Shown here one piece after another: positions 1-8,453 of a DNA stretch of 64,000 nucleotides. The position numbers and the translations under genes are program-made. The DNA is taken from contig NZ_KB903359.1 in assembly GCF_000379665.1 (NCBI RefSeq), positions 159,998 through 223,997 on the forward strand, written 5' to 3'. A model generated the notes under the pieces. The model was not told where the DNA came from. It was given only the letters and a program-made list of their open reading frames with translations, and made no database searches. Source of the DNA: Butyricimonas synergistica DSM 23225. GTDB lineage: Bacteria > Bacteroidota > Bacteroidia > Bacteroidales > Marinifilaceae. The number at the start of each line of letters is the position of its first letter. Positions within the stretch are counted from its first letter, which is position 1.

Positions 1-2556
1 CAGGAAGGTCCGTTGAAAGTAAATTACAATTTCACGGGCTCATTAACTACACGTTCCAGGTACACGGATGCTTCTGTTGACGTGATGGATGCCTTGGAGC
101 GTATTGATTATTCGCGGGAGATCATAGAAAAAGGGATTGTACTCTCGAATATCAGTTCGTGGGTAGGGTATGAAGGGGCATTGATGGAGTTTTACCGGGG
201 TGAGATTTCTTTTACGGAGTTTCAGGAGAAGGTGGGATATTACGAGAAAAATAACACGGATTGGTTTGACGTGATTTGTCGGGATGCTTTTTCGCATAAT
301 CATAATTTGTCCTTGTCGGGTGGAACGTCTTTAATAAAGTACTACGTGTCGTTGGGGTATAACCGGGAGAATGGGGTGTTGAAAAAGGAGCATGGGGATC
401 GTTATACGACAAGTGTATGTTTGTCCGGAAGTTATAAGCGTTTCGGTTTTTCGTTCGGGATGACCGGTAACGTGCAGAAAAGGCATTACACGCCATTGGA
501 GGTGGGATTGCTGAATTATGCTTATAACACGAGTCGTGCCGTCCCTGTTTACAATGAAAACGGATCACTGTGGTATTATCCCCGGCAGGGAACAACGTAT
601 ATGGTGAATTATAACGTGTTGAATGAACGGGATCATAGCGGGCAGATTGTGGAAGGGAAAGGAATATCGTTGAACATGAGTCTGGATTACCGGTTAACGA
701 ATACATTGAAAGCGGAAACCGTGTTGGCTTATCATTGGAATAACACGGATCAGGATATTTATTTCGGGGAGCAAACGGCTTATGCGGCTGATTTGCGGGG
801 GGATTTGTACGACGGGGGACAGGTGCGGGGTGTACTTCCTTTCGGGGGAGAGTTAAGGAAGGATGACACGAAAAGTTATAGTTATACCCTGCGGGGACAA
901 TTGAATTATAGTCCCTATTTGGATAAAGCCGGGAATCATTCTTTCTCGGTTGTTATCGGGGGAGAGGTAGTTTCCTCAAAATACACGGGAAGGAAACAAA
1001 TATATCGGGGAGGACTGTCCGGGGATGGGAAATTGATTGAACCCGTGGATGTGGAGGAATATCCGGCATTTGGCAAATGGTCGTCGGAAACCCCGGAAGT
1101 ACAAGGAATAGCAAAACATCAGGTGACGAATATGGCTTCTTTGTACGGTTCGCTAACCTACTCGATACGAAATATATATATATTTAATATGAATGCACGT
1201 ATCGATGCTTCCAATAAATTCGGGAAGGATGCCAACAAGAGGCTTTTGCCTATCTGGTCTGTATCCGGGCGTTGGAATATGAAAGACGGGGTATTGCGTA
1301 ACTTGAAATGGGTAGATGATTTTTCGCTTCGCTTGTCTTTCGGTTACCAGGGAAATATGTTGGAGTTGGAAACTTCGGAGATGGTCATTGAAAAAGGCGA
1401 GTGGGATGATCGGATGGAATCGGATAAGTCTTATATTTATAAGTTCCCGAATCCTAACTTGGCTTGGGAAAGAACTTCTTCTTTAAACTTGGGAACAGAC
1501 TTTTCGTTTTTCGAGGGGCGGTTGCGGGGAACGGTTTCCTATTTCTATAAAAAGACTCGGGATGCCTTCCTGAAAAAGAAAATATCTGTTATCAACGGAG
1601 TTCGGGAATATGTCGTGAACCAGGGAACGATAGAGAATCAAGGGGTAGAGCTCGGGTTAAGTTGTTATTTGGTTGCCTCGAAAGGAAAAGGAACTTTCTC
1701 GTGGCGGGTGGATCCCCAGTTGAGCAAAGTGTTGAATAGGTTGGTGAATGAGGATAAAGGGCGAGATCAAGTGATGCACAACAGTTACGGTTATCAAGAC
1801 TATATCGATGGGAATGTTCAGATCGTGGGACGCCCGTTGAACTCGTTCTTTTCTTATGAATTTACCGGGTTGAGTTCTAAAGATGGTAGACCTACATTTG
1901 CTAATATCGGGGAAGAGAATTGGGAGAAATATGCAGAAATGACCCATGAAGATGTTTTTCAAACCGTGATGAGTTTTTCCGGTTGCCGGATGCCTTATAT
2001 TCAAGGGGGTATCGGGAATACGTTTACTTATCGGAATCTGGCATTAAGTTGTAATTTCACGTATAGCGTGGGATCGAAAGTTCGGTTGCTGAAATTGTAC
2101 AATAATATAAAAAGTGTTGTACCTCAACCGGCAGAGAACCTGAGACGGGAAATGTTGAATCGCTGGAAACGACCGGGTGACGAGAAGTACACGAATATAC
2201 CCGGGATTTTGCCGAATGCCGAGTTTTCCGAGACGGTGAATGCACCATGGTGGAGAAACGAATTGTTCAAGTTTGCAGAGAATATTTGGCAGATGTATAA
2301 TGACTCGGATATTCGGGTTGTTAGCGGGAATTATTTGAAATTGCAACAAGTGAGTTTGCGTTATGCCCTGCCGGAACGTTGGTGCAAGGCAATGCAAATG
2401 GATTCCTTGCAACTTTCCTTCACGACACTTCATTTAGCGACATGGTGTCACCGGGCGTTGAAAGGACAAGATCCGGGTACACAGACCGGCACGTCTTCTA
2501 ATATTAATGTTCCGGTGCGTCCTTCTTACACGTTTAGTTTGAACGCAACATTTTAA
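1..2556 (+). CDS. SusC/RagA-family TonB-dependent outer membrane receptor, 3' part
   Basis: This is the C-terminal ~850 residues of a SusC/RagA receptor; the frame is open at base 1, so the N-terminal carboxypeptidase-like domain, plug and part of the barrel lie outside the window. The family forms 22-strand barrels that import glycans, peptides or other large ligands using TonB energy, usually paired with a SusD lipoprotein. Seen here: long runs of alternating aromatic/polar strands, the SusC-like start GPLKVNYN...ERIDYSREI, the late motif NYLKLQQVSLRYALP, and a C-terminal strand ending in Phe as outer membrane barrels do. The end is intact. No susD follows: the next gene is on the other strand. 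The TTG at base 13 is an internal codon and not a credible start. Substrate cannot be judged. Confidence 0.93.
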   Translation, partial: QEGPLKVNYNFTGSLTTRSRYTDASVDVMDALERIDYSREIIEKGIVLSNISSWVGYEGALMEFYRGEISFTEFQEKVGYYEKNNTDWFDVICRDAFSHNHNLSLSGGTSLIKYYVSLGYNRENGVLKKEHGDRYTTSVCLSGSYKRFGFSFGMTGNVQKRHYTPLEVGLLNYAYNTSRAVPVYNENGSLWYYPRQGTTYMVNYNVLNERDHSGQIVEGKGISLNMSLDYRLTNTLKAETVLAYHWNNTDQDIYFGEQTAYAADLRGDLYDGGQVRGVLPFGGELRKDDTKSYSYTLRGQLNYSPYLDKAGNHSFSVVIGGEVVSSKYTGRKQIYRGGLSGDGKLIEPVDVEEYPAFGKWSSETPEVQGIAKHQVTNMASLYGSLTYSIRNIYIFNMNARIDASNKFGKDANKRLLPIWSVSGRWNMKDGVLRNLKWVDDFSLRLSFGYQGNMLELETSEMVIEKGEWDDRMESDKSYIYKFPNPNLAWERTSSLNLGTDFSFFEGRLRGTVSYFYKKTRDAFLKKKISVINGVREYVVNQGTIENQGVELGLSCYLVASKGKGTFSWRVDPQLSKVLNRLVNEDKGRDQVMHNSYGYQDYIDGNVQIVGRPLNSFFSYEFTGLSSKDGRPTFANIGEENWEKYAEMTHEDVFQTVMSFSGCRMPYIQGGIGNTFTYRNLALSCNFTYSVGSKVRLLKLYNNIKSVVPQPAENLRREMLNRWKRPGDEKYTNIPGILPNAEFSETVNAPWWRNELFKFAENIWQMYNDSDIRVVSGNYLKLQQVSLRYALPERWCKAMQMDSLQLSFTTLHLATWCHRALKGQDPGTQTGTSSNINVPVRPSYTFSLNATF

Positions 2557-2570
2557 TGTGATCGTGCAGA

Positions 2571-2610
2571 TATAAAAAGGAGAGGAAAATTAATTCCAGA
2601 CCTTTTTATA
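2571..2610. terminator. Bidirectional terminator-like hairpin after susC
   Basis: TATAAAAAGG at 2571-2580 pairs perfectly with CCTTTTTATA at 2601-2610 across a 20-nt loop, 15 bases after the SusC stop codon. The right arm is T-rich. It also lies just beyond the stop of the small minus-strand gene at 2621, so it could end both transcripts. The stem is AT-rich and the loop long, hence moderate confidence. Confidence 0.5.
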
Positions 2611-2620
2611 ATTCATGTGC

Positions 2621-2737
2621 CTATTTGCTTTTTTTGTTTTTTAGCGGTGTTTCATGCGTCGCTTCTTCTGCCACGTAAGATGGTACATGTTTTTTGTCTT
2701 TGCTTTTTTTCGGTTTTTTGTTACCAGCAGCACCCAT
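2621..2737 (-). CDS. 38-aa lysine-rich small protein, unknown function
   Basis: A short minus-strand reading frame of 38 codons begins MGAAGNKKPKKSKDKKH, runs through VPSYVAEEATHETPL and ends NKKSK before TAG. It is preceded by a near-ideal Shine-Dalgarno, AGGAGG, 7 bases before the ATG, which is rare in Bacteroidetes and is the main reason for calling it. About a third of the residues are Lys, grouped at both ends around a neutral/acidic middle, with no hydrophobic segment. That suggests a soluble basic protein that could touch nucleic acid or the ribosome (inference only). It stands alone between the SusC gene and the flavin reductase operon. I do not recognise a family. Confidence 0.6.
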   Translation of the reverse strand: MGAAGNKKPKKSKDKKHVPSYVAEEATHETPLKNKKSK

Positions 2738-2882
2738 AATAAATCCTCCTAATAATTTAAAAATTAAAACTATAAATTTAAAATGAGTAGAAATCGGTTA
2801 TTCGGAAATAGCTGTTCTATTCACGGGGAGGGGAAAGCAAAAAATATGCCAAACAGGGATGTGTCGTCAAGTAATTAATTCG

Positions 2883-2890
2883 TATATTTG
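2883..2890 (+). promoter_or_regulatory. Bacteroidetes -7 box for the 2909-7068 operon
   Basis: TATATTTG fits the Bacteroidetes -7 consensus TAnnTTTG and lies 18 bases before the ATG at 2909, giving a short leader. I see no clear TTTG -33 box at the expected distance. Confidence 0.5.
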
Positions 2891-2908
2891 TGGTGAAAAT
2901 TAATTTAT

Positions 2909-3481
2909 ATGAAGCATAATTGGAAACCGGGGAACATGATCTATCCCTTGCCGGCAGTGTTGGTAAGCTGCGGAAGCGAACCGGGGGAATATGCCGTATT
3001 GACAGTAGCGTGGGTGGGAACGATATGTACCAATCCGCCGATGTGTTATATTTCCGTGCGACCAGAACGGAATTCTTACCCGATCATTCAGAAAGATATG
3101 GAATTTGTGATTAATCTCACGACCAAGGATATGGCGTATGCCACGGACTGGTGCGGGGTGCGTTCCGGGAGGGATTACAACAAATTCGAGGAGATGAAGT
3201 TGACACCCGTGCCGGGAAAGGTTGTGAAGGCTCCCATCATCGAGGAAGCGCCCGTTTCGATCGAGTGTCGCGTGAAAGAGATTGTACCGCTGGGGTCGCA
3301 CCATATGTTCATTGCTGACGTCGTCAACGTGCAGGCGGACGACCGTTATCTGAACCCGGAAACCGGCAAATTCGAACTCGCCGATGCGGAGCCCTTGGTA
3401 TATCTGCATGGCGGTTATTTTGAATTGGGAAAGAAAATTGGTAAATTTGGTTGGTCAGTGGAGAAGAAAAAGAAACGATGA
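2909..3481 (+). CDS. Flavin reductase / flavoredoxin family protein
   Basis: A 190-aa protein of the FMN-binding split-barrel (flavin reductase-like, flavoredoxin) family. These bind FMN and reduce free flavins or pass electrons in the cytoplasm. Seen here: an N-terminal PLPAVLVSCG strand, the region YAVLTVAWVGTICTNPP followed by CYISVRPERNSYPII, which aligns with the family's FMN-phosphate-binding segment, and INLTTKDMAYATDWCGVRSGRDYNKF further on. Length is typical. The C-terminus has a KKKKR tail. It is the first gene of a tight operon (19-base gap to the DNA glycosylase gene). The start is the first ATG after a promoter-like TATATTTG. The natural electron acceptor is unknown. Confidence 0.85.
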   Translation: MKHNWKPGNMIYPLPAVLVSCGSEPGEYAVLTVAWVGTICTNPPMCYISVRPERNSYPIIQKDMEFVINLTTKDMAYATDWCGVRSGRDYNKFEEMKLTPVPGKVVKAPIIEEAPVSIECRVKEIVPLGSHHMFIADVVNVQADDRYLNPETGKFELADAEPLVYLHGGYFELGKKIGKFGWSVEKKKKR

Positions 3482-3500
3482 ACGATATAACTTGAAGTGA

Positions 3501-4082
3501 ATGATAGATACAATAGAAAGACACCCTTTGGAACCCTTCCTGCCTGCTAATGCCCGATTGTTGATGCTTGGGAGTTTTCCCCCGCCGCAGGCACGTTGGT
3601 CAATGGATTTTTACTACCCGAACTTGCAGAATGATATGTGGAGGCTTTACGGGTTGTTGTTTTTCGGGGATAAGGACTATTTTCTGAAAGAGGGGAAAAA
3701 GTCTTTTGATAAGGAACGGCTTATCGCTTTCCTGAGTGAAAAAGGTATCGCCTTGTTCGACACGGCAATGGAGATCATCCGGCACAAGGGGAATGCTTCC
3801 GACCAGTTTCTGGAAGTAGTGACCCCGATCGATCTGAAACGGGTGTTGGATCGGATTCCCGGGTGTTGTGCCATCGTGACCACCGGGCAGAAAGCCACGG
3901 ATACTCTGTTAGAGCAGATTGAGGCGGTTTCACCGCGGGTGGGAGGGTATAGCGAGTTCATGTATGACGGTCGCCCGATGCGTCTTTACCGGATGCCCTC
4001 GTCCTCTCGGGCTTACCCGAAACCGTTGGAGGAGAAAGCGGCGGATTACCGCGTGATGTTTCATGATTTAGAAATGTTGTAG
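3501..4082 (+). CDS. Uracil/hypoxanthine-DNA glycosylase family protein
   Basis: A 193-aa member of the uracil-DNA glycosylase superfamily, resembling the family 6 hypoxanthine-DNA glycosylases that excise deaminated bases. Motif I is LGSFPPP at residues 23-29, followed by DFYYPNLQNDMW (36-47), the equivalent of the family's YY..P.N.FW block. A late PSSSRAYPKPLEEKAADY segment sits where motif II is expected. ALFDTAMEI and AIVTTGQKATD match the superfamily core strands. In family 6 the catalytic Asn lies in the YY..P.N.FW block, so N41 or N44 is the candidate here. It lies 4 bases before pncA. Whether it acts on hypoxanthine, uracil or both cannot be read from sequence. Confidence 0.78.
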   Translation: MIDTIERHPLEPFLPANARLLMLGSFPPPQARWSMDFYYPNLQNDMWRLYGLLFFGDKDYFLKEGKKSFDKERLIAFLSEKGIALFDTAMEIIRHKGNASDQFLEVVTPIDLKRVLDRIPGCCAIVTTGQKATDTLLEQIEAVSPRVGGYSEFMYDGRPMRLYRMPSSSRAYPKPLEEKAADYRVMFHDLEML

Positions 4083-4086
4083 GGAT

Positions 4087-4869
4087 ATGAAAACACTGTT
4101 GTTTATCGTGGATATGCAAAACGACTTTTGCTCGCCCGGCGGTTCTCTTTATGTGCCGGGTGCGGAAAAGGACGCAGAGCGGTTGGGAAGGTTGATCGAC
4201 CGGAAGGGAGAGGAAATCGACAAGATTATTCTTACTTTGGATCAGCATCACGTGATGGATATAGCCCATCCTGCGTATTGGCAGAATGCCAAGGGTGAAC
4301 ACCCCGCGCCTTTCACGACCATATCGTGGTGGGACGTGTTGTCCGGAGCATGGATACCCTTTGGTGACAAAACGTATGTCGTGGAATATTTGCGGCAACT
4401 GAAAGAGACGGGGGAGTATCAACACATGATCTGGTCAGAACATTGCCTGAAAGGAAGCGAGGGGGCAGCCATCATTCCGGAGTTGTTTGAGGCTGTTGTC
4501 CGTTGGGCTTGCGGGGGACGTTATTACGAGACCGTGGAAAAAGGGCTTCACCCGGGCACGGAGTTCTTCGGTGCATTCCGGGCAAACGTGCCTGTAACGT
4601 CTGCACCGGAAACCACGTTTAACATGAAGTTGAAAGAGGAAATGGAGCAGTACGACACGATCTGGCTGGCAGGGGAAGCCCGGACACATTGCGTGGCGAA
4701 CACGTTGAAACAGTTGTTCGATTTCCCGGAAATCATCCGCCGGATGGTCATCCTTGAGGATTGCATGAGTAATATCCCGGGATGCGATGAACTGGCTGTT
4801 CCGATATACGGGACGGCAGCACGCCTCGGGGCACGTTTCGTGAAGTCCGATGCCTTGTTGTTGGAATAA
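4087..4869 (+). CDS. pncA: Nicotinamidase (isochorismatase-like hydrolase)
   Basis: A 260-aa cytoplasmic cysteine hydrolase predicted to convert nicotinamide to nicotinate. Visible features: the catalytic Asp in FIVDMQNDFCSPGGSL (D9), metal-binding D52 and H54 with H61 nearby in LTLDQHHVMDIAHP, the catalytic Lys in ETVEKGLHP, and the nucleophile in AGEARTHCVANTL. It is longer than E. coli PncA (213 aa), as in many Bacteroidetes homologues. Nine bases separate it from pncB, whose product uses nicotinate; this adjacency strongly supports nicotinamidase over other isochorismatase-family roles. Confidence 0.88.
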   Translation: MKTLLFIVDMQNDFCSPGGSLYVPGAEKDAERLGRLIDRKGEEIDKIILTLDQHHVMDIAHPAYWQNAKGEHPAPFTTISWWDVLSGAWIPFGDKTYVVEYLRQLKETGEYQHMIWSEHCLKGSEGAAIIPELFEAVVRWACGGRYYETVEKGLHPGTEFFGAFRANVPVTSAPETTFNMKLKEEMEQYDTIWLAGEARTHCVANTLKQLFDFPEIIRRMVILEDCMSNIPGCDELAVPIYGTAARLGARFVKSDALLLE

Positions 4870-4878
4870 AATAGAAAG

Positions 4879-6042
4879 ATGATAATACATGACTTTTTAG
4901 ATAATGATTTGTACAAGTTCACGACGATGAACGCCATCCAGAAGAAATTCCCGGATGCGGAAGTGGTCTATCGGTTCGTGAACAGGGGAAACACACTATT
5001 TCCTCCCGGTTTTGCTGAGGCGGTGAAAAAGGAAGTGGACGCAATGGAGAATTTGGCATTATCCCGTGAGAACGAACGTTTCCTGCGTGGGAAGTGCTAT
5101 TATTTTGATTCTGTGTTCTTCGATTTATTGAAGGGCTTCCGTTTCAATCCGGAAGAGGTGAAAGTAAGTCAGCAAGGAGGTGTCCTGGATGTAGAAATCC
5201 GGGGATTATGGTACCGGACGGTATTATGGGAAGTGCCTTTGCTGGCAATTATCTCGGAATTGTATTTTCGGCTGACGGGACAGGAAGCGCGAGGCATGGA
5301 GGAACGAGCTGCGATGAAAGCCCGGGCTTTCGCGGAACTGCGCGCGGAGATTTCCGAGTTCGGCACCCGTCGCCGCTTTTCTTTCGAGGTGCAGGATCGG
5401 GTGATTGGCATATTGAAGGAAAATATGAAAGAATTATTGAACGGCACGAGTAACGTCTACTTTGCCATGAAATACAACCTGACCCCGATGGGAACCCACC
5501 CGCACGAGTGGTTCATGTATCACGGGGCGCATTTCGGTTATCGTTCGGCGAACGCTATGGCACTGGCGAACTGGGTGGATGTGTACGACGGATCTCTCGG
5601 AATCGCCTTGTCGGACACGTACACCTCGGATAATTTCTTCAATAGTTTTGACACGAAGTACGCCAAGCTCTTTGACGGTTTGCGGTGGGATAGCGGTGAT
5701 CCTTTCGAGTTCACGGAGAAAGCGTTGCGTCATTACTGCCGGCATCGGGTCGACCCGACGAGCAAGACCGTCGTGTACAGCGATGCCCTCGACCTGGAAG
5801 GCGTCAAGAAGATCAAGGAGTATGTCGCCGGGCGGCTGCACGACGTGTACGGTATAGGCACGTATCTCACGAATGATGTGGGCGTGACGCCCTTGAACAT
5901 CGTGATTAAATTGTTCGAGTGCCGCCCGAAGGGAAGCGACGTGTTCCTGCCCACGGTGAAATTGTCGGACGTGGCAGGCAAACACACGGGCGATCCGGAT
6001 GAAATAGATTTATGTTTGAAAATGTTGAGATTGGAAAAATGA
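4879..6042 (+). CDS. pncB: Nicotinate phosphoribosyltransferase
   Basis: A 387-aa enzyme making nicotinate mononucleotide from nicotinate and PRPP, coupled to ATP hydrolysis, in the Preiss-Handler route to NAD. Seen here: the N-terminal DFLDNDLYKFTTMNAI signature, GTHPHEWFMYHGA holding the His region known to be phosphorylated in PncB, KLFDGLRWDSGDP, VVYSDALDLE and the C-terminal GIGTYLTNDV phosphate-binding loop. Length is normal. It follows pncA and overlaps the next gene by 4 bases (ATGA), so translation is probably coupled. Confidence 0.95.
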   Translation: MIIHDFLDNDLYKFTTMNAIQKKFPDAEVVYRFVNRGNTLFPPGFAEAVKKEVDAMENLALSRENERFLRGKCYYFDSVFFDLLKGFRFNPEEVKVSQQGGVLDVEIRGLWYRTVLWEVPLLAIISELYFRLTGQEARGMEERAAMKARAFAELRAEISEFGTRRRFSFEVQDRVIGILKENMKELLNGTSNVYFAMKYNLTPMGTHPHEWFMYHGAHFGYRSANAMALANWVDVYDGSLGIALSDTYTSDNFFNSFDTKYAKLFDGLRWDSGDPFEFTEKALRHYCRHRVDPTSKTVVYSDALDLEGVKKIKEYVAGRLHDVYGIGTYLTNDVGVTPLNIVIKLFECRPKGSDVFLPTVKLSDVAGKHTGDPDEIDLCLKMLRLEK

Positions 6043-6398
6043 AAGCGTATTTGTTTATAGAGTATCCGGCGTGTGGGACTTGCCGCAAGGCTAAAAAATG
6101 GTTGGACGAACAAGGTATCGGGTATACGGATCGCCACATCGTGGAGCAACGCCCCTCGGTGGAAGAATTGAAAGAGTGGCAGGTGCGGAGTGGTATGCCA
6201 TTGAAGAAGTTTTTCAACACGAGCGGTTTGTTATACAAGTCCATGCAACTGAAAGACAAGTTAGACGGGATGAGTGAAGACGAGCAACTCTGCTTGTTAG
6301 CTTCCGACGGGAAGCTGGTAAAACGTCCTCTGGTGATCGGTGATGGTGTGGTACTCGTCGGTTTTAAGCCCGAGGAATGGATAGAACGGTTAAAATAA
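6039..6398 (+). CDS. ArsC/Spx-family thioredoxin-fold protein
   Basis: A 119-aa ArsC/YffB/Spx-like protein of thioredoxin fold. I chose the ATG at 6039 because it overlaps the pncB stop as ATGA and gives MKAYLFIEYPACGTCRKAKKWLDEQG, the normal family N-terminus; the frame is open further upstream from 6012. CGTCRKAK carries the redox CxxC. Later family blocks are PLKKFFNTSGLLYKS and KLVKRPLVIGDGVVLVGFKPEEW. Such proteins are often annotated as arsenate reductases, but there is no ars neighbourhood here. A thiol-redox or glutathione-independent reductase role is equally possible. Confidence 0.82.
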   Translation: MKAYLFIEYPACGTCRKAKKWLDEQGIGYTDRHIVEQRPSVEELKEWQVRSGMPLKKFFNTSGLLYKSMQLKDKLDGMSEDEQLCLLASDGKLVKRPLVIGDGVVLVGFKPEEWIERLK

Positions 6399-6405
6399 AG
6401 AAAAA

Positions 6406-7068
6406 ATGTTAGTTACATACGAGGATATTCGGAACGACGAGAGTATCAAAACATATATAGATGAGGCGGACAAGGTGTTGCTCGCCATGGGGTACACGGA
6501 ACATTCTTTCTCACACGTGGTGAAAGCGGCGAAGATGGCGGAGATGATTCTGTTGACGTTGAATTACCCGCAGCGCACGGCGGAGTTAGCCAAGATCGCA
6601 GGGTATATGCATGACATTGGCAATATCGTGAACCGCATCGACCACGCCCAAAGTGGAGCGGTGATGGCATTTCGTTTGCTTGACCGCATGGGAATGGATC
6701 CGGCAGAGATCGCCCAGGTCATTAGTGCAATCGGTAATCACGACGAGGGAACAGCGGCCGCTGTCAATCCGATCGCTGCGGCACTGATCTTGGCAGACAA
6801 GACGGATGTACGCCGTACCCGGGTGCGCAATCAGGATTTTGCCAGTTTCGACATTCACGACCGCGTGAATTATGCCGTGGAGGAATCCCGCATTTACTTT
6901 AACGAGGATAACACGTCTATTATTCTGGACTTGAAAATTGATACCTCGATCTCTGCCGTGATGGATTATTTCGAGATATTCTTGGGACGTATGCTATTGA
7001 GCCGTAAAGCCGCCGAATACCTGAAGATACGTTTCGAGTTAATTATTAACGGGCAAAGACTGCTATAA
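6406..7068 (+). CDS. HD-domain metal-dependent phosphohydrolase
   Basis: A 220-aa cytoplasmic HD-domain protein. Metal ligands are visible in HSFSHVVKAA (first His), YMHDIGNIVNR (the HD pair), DHAQSGAVMA and GNHDEG, followed by ALILADKTDVRRTRVRN as in predicted (d)NTPase/nucleotidase HD proteins. The C-terminal ~70 residues form a separate alpha/beta region. It is the last gene of the 2909-7068 operon, 7 bases after the ArsC-like gene, and converges on the efflux operon. Its substrate is not determinable; a nucleotide would fit the NAD-salvage context. Confidence 0.82.
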   Translation: MLVTYEDIRNDESIKTYIDEADKVLLAMGYTEHSFSHVVKAAKMAEMILLTLNYPQRTAELAKIAGYMHDIGNIVNRIDHAQSGAVMAFRLLDRMGMDPAEIAQVISAIGNHDEGTAAAVNPIAAALILADKTDVRRTRVRNQDFASFDIHDRVNYAVEESRIYFNEDNTSIILDLKIDTSISAVMDYFEIFLGRMLLSRKAAEYLKIRFELIINGQRLL

Positions 7069-7091
7069 CCCCGATTCATTTTAGATCTCAC

Positions 7092-8453
7092 TCATTTCCA
7101 TCCCCCTCCAAGGGTAGAGTACAGGTTGACAACGGAAATCAGTTCATCACGGACAGCATTGTTAAGGCTGATTTGGGCGTCGAAGTAACCACGTTGGGCG
7201 TCGAGAACATCGAGGTAACTGATAACACCGTTGATGTATTGCAGGTTGGCAAGTTCCATGTACGAGCGGGCGGCTTGTTCCAGTCGTGAGCGCGATTCTC
7301 GGATTTCACGTATCTTGTAGAAAGTGGTTAGGGCATTATCCACTTCCTTGAATGCTGTGAGGACAGTTTGTTGATAGTCGTAGGTGGCGGCTTCGAGGGC
7401 GGCACGGGATGCCCGGAGTTTTGCTCGGTTGTTGCCTGCATTCAGCAGGGGAGCGAGCAATTTGCCACCGACGTAGAAGTAAGGGGCGGAGAGAAAGTCG
7501 CTCAGTTGGCTATCCTCTCGTCCGTAGCGGGCGGTGAGTGTCAGTTGTGGGAACATACTCGTGTAGGCAACGCCCACTTTGGCGTTGGCGGCTTTTAGTT
7601 TGTATTCCGCTTGCCGTAAGTCGGGACGGCGTTCCAGCAGGGACGAGGGCAGTCCCACGGGTAGTTCGGTCGGCAGGGTTTGTTCGTCGATGTTCTTGCC
7701 GCGGGGAATGCTACCGGGATAGTGCCCCGTGAGCAGGGATATATCGTTTTCCTTAAGGCGTATTTTTCGCTCGAGGTCAGGGATGAGGGTGCGGGTCTTG
7801 GCAAGCTCCACTTCTGCCTGGCGGTATGCTGTCTCGGAAGTCAACCCGCCCTCGAAACGGAGTTTGGCGAGGCGTACGCTCTCGGCTCGGGCGTCATAAG
7901 TTTGCCGCACGATGGAGAGTTCCATATCGAGAGCCTGCAACTCGAAGTAGGCTTGTGCCACTTGTGCCACGAGAGTCATTCGCATTGCCCGTTGTCCTTC
8001 CACAGTCTGAAGATAGGCGGCAAGGCTGGCTTGTGAACCCCAGCGGAGTTTCCCCCAGAGGTCGAGTTCCCACGAGAGAACGGCTTCCACGTTGTAGGTA
8101 TTGCCCGGCGAACGGTCATATTCCCGCTCTCCCAAGGCGTCGGCACTCAACTGGGGAAACAATTTTGACTTCTCCACACGGTGGGCAAATTGGCTTTCTT
8201 TTACCCGTGCCGCTGCTGCCAGCAAATCTTTGTTATAGGCGAGCGTGGTGCGAATCAAACCTTGTAGCACGGTGTCTGTGTAGATTTCCGACCATTGGAT
8301 GTCGGCGACCGTCAGCGTGTCGGTGATAGGCTTGTCGGAGATTTTCTCCGGCAATTCGAGTTCCGGGCGGGTGTACTCTTTGCCTAGCTTGCAGGAGGAA
8401 AAAAAGGTGACTCCGGCAAGGAATAAGAGTATGATGGTGGTATATCTTTTCAT
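7092..8453 (-). CDS. Outer membrane efflux lipoprotein (NodT/OprM type)
   Basis: A 453-aa TolC-like outer membrane channel, the exit duct of the RND pump encoded just upstream. The signal peptide ends in a lipobox (FFSSC, Cys about residue 21), as in NodT/OprM lipoproteins. The two repeated efflux halves are seen, including LLERRPDLRQAEYKLKAAN at the repeat boundary and the C-terminal YLDVLDAQRGYFDAQISL. Its ATG overlaps the RND stop by 4 bases. It is the last gene of a minus-strand MFP-RND-OMF operon and converges with the HD gene. Confidence 0.92.
   Translation of the reverse strand: MKRYTTIILLFLAGVTFFSSCKLGKEYTRPELELPEKISDKPITDTLTVADIQWSEIYTDTVLQGLIRTTLAYNKDLLAAAARVKESQFAHRVEKSKLFPQLSADALGEREYDRSPGNTYNVEAVLSWELDLWGKLRWGSQASLAAYLQTVEGQRAMRMTLVAQVAQAYFELQALDMELSIVRQTYDARAESVRLAKLRFEGGLTSETAYRQAEVELAKTRTLIPDLERKIRLKENDISLLTGHYPGSIPRGKNIDEQTLPTELPVGLPSSLLERRPDLRQAEYKLKAANAKVGVAYTSMFPQLTLTARYGREDSQLSDFLSAPYFYVGGKLLAPLLNAGNNRAKLRASRAALEAATYDYQQTVLTAFKEVDNALTTFYKIREIRESRSRLEQAARSYMELANLQYINGVISYLDVLDAQRGYFDAQISLNNAVRDELISVVNLYSTLGGGWK

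Larger units (their letters stand above)
2557..2908. other. Intergenic region between susC and flavin reductase operon
   Basis: A 352-base gap holding the hairpin at 2571-2610, the 38-aa minus-strand gene at 2621-2737 and the candidate promoter at 2883-2890. Bases 2738-2880 are AT-rich, and I see nothing else in them. Confidence 0.6.

Noticed and set aside
6039-6398. Naming the ArsC-like gene arsC
   Set aside because: No arsenic resistance genes are nearby and the ArsC/Spx family has several functions, so only the family is stated.
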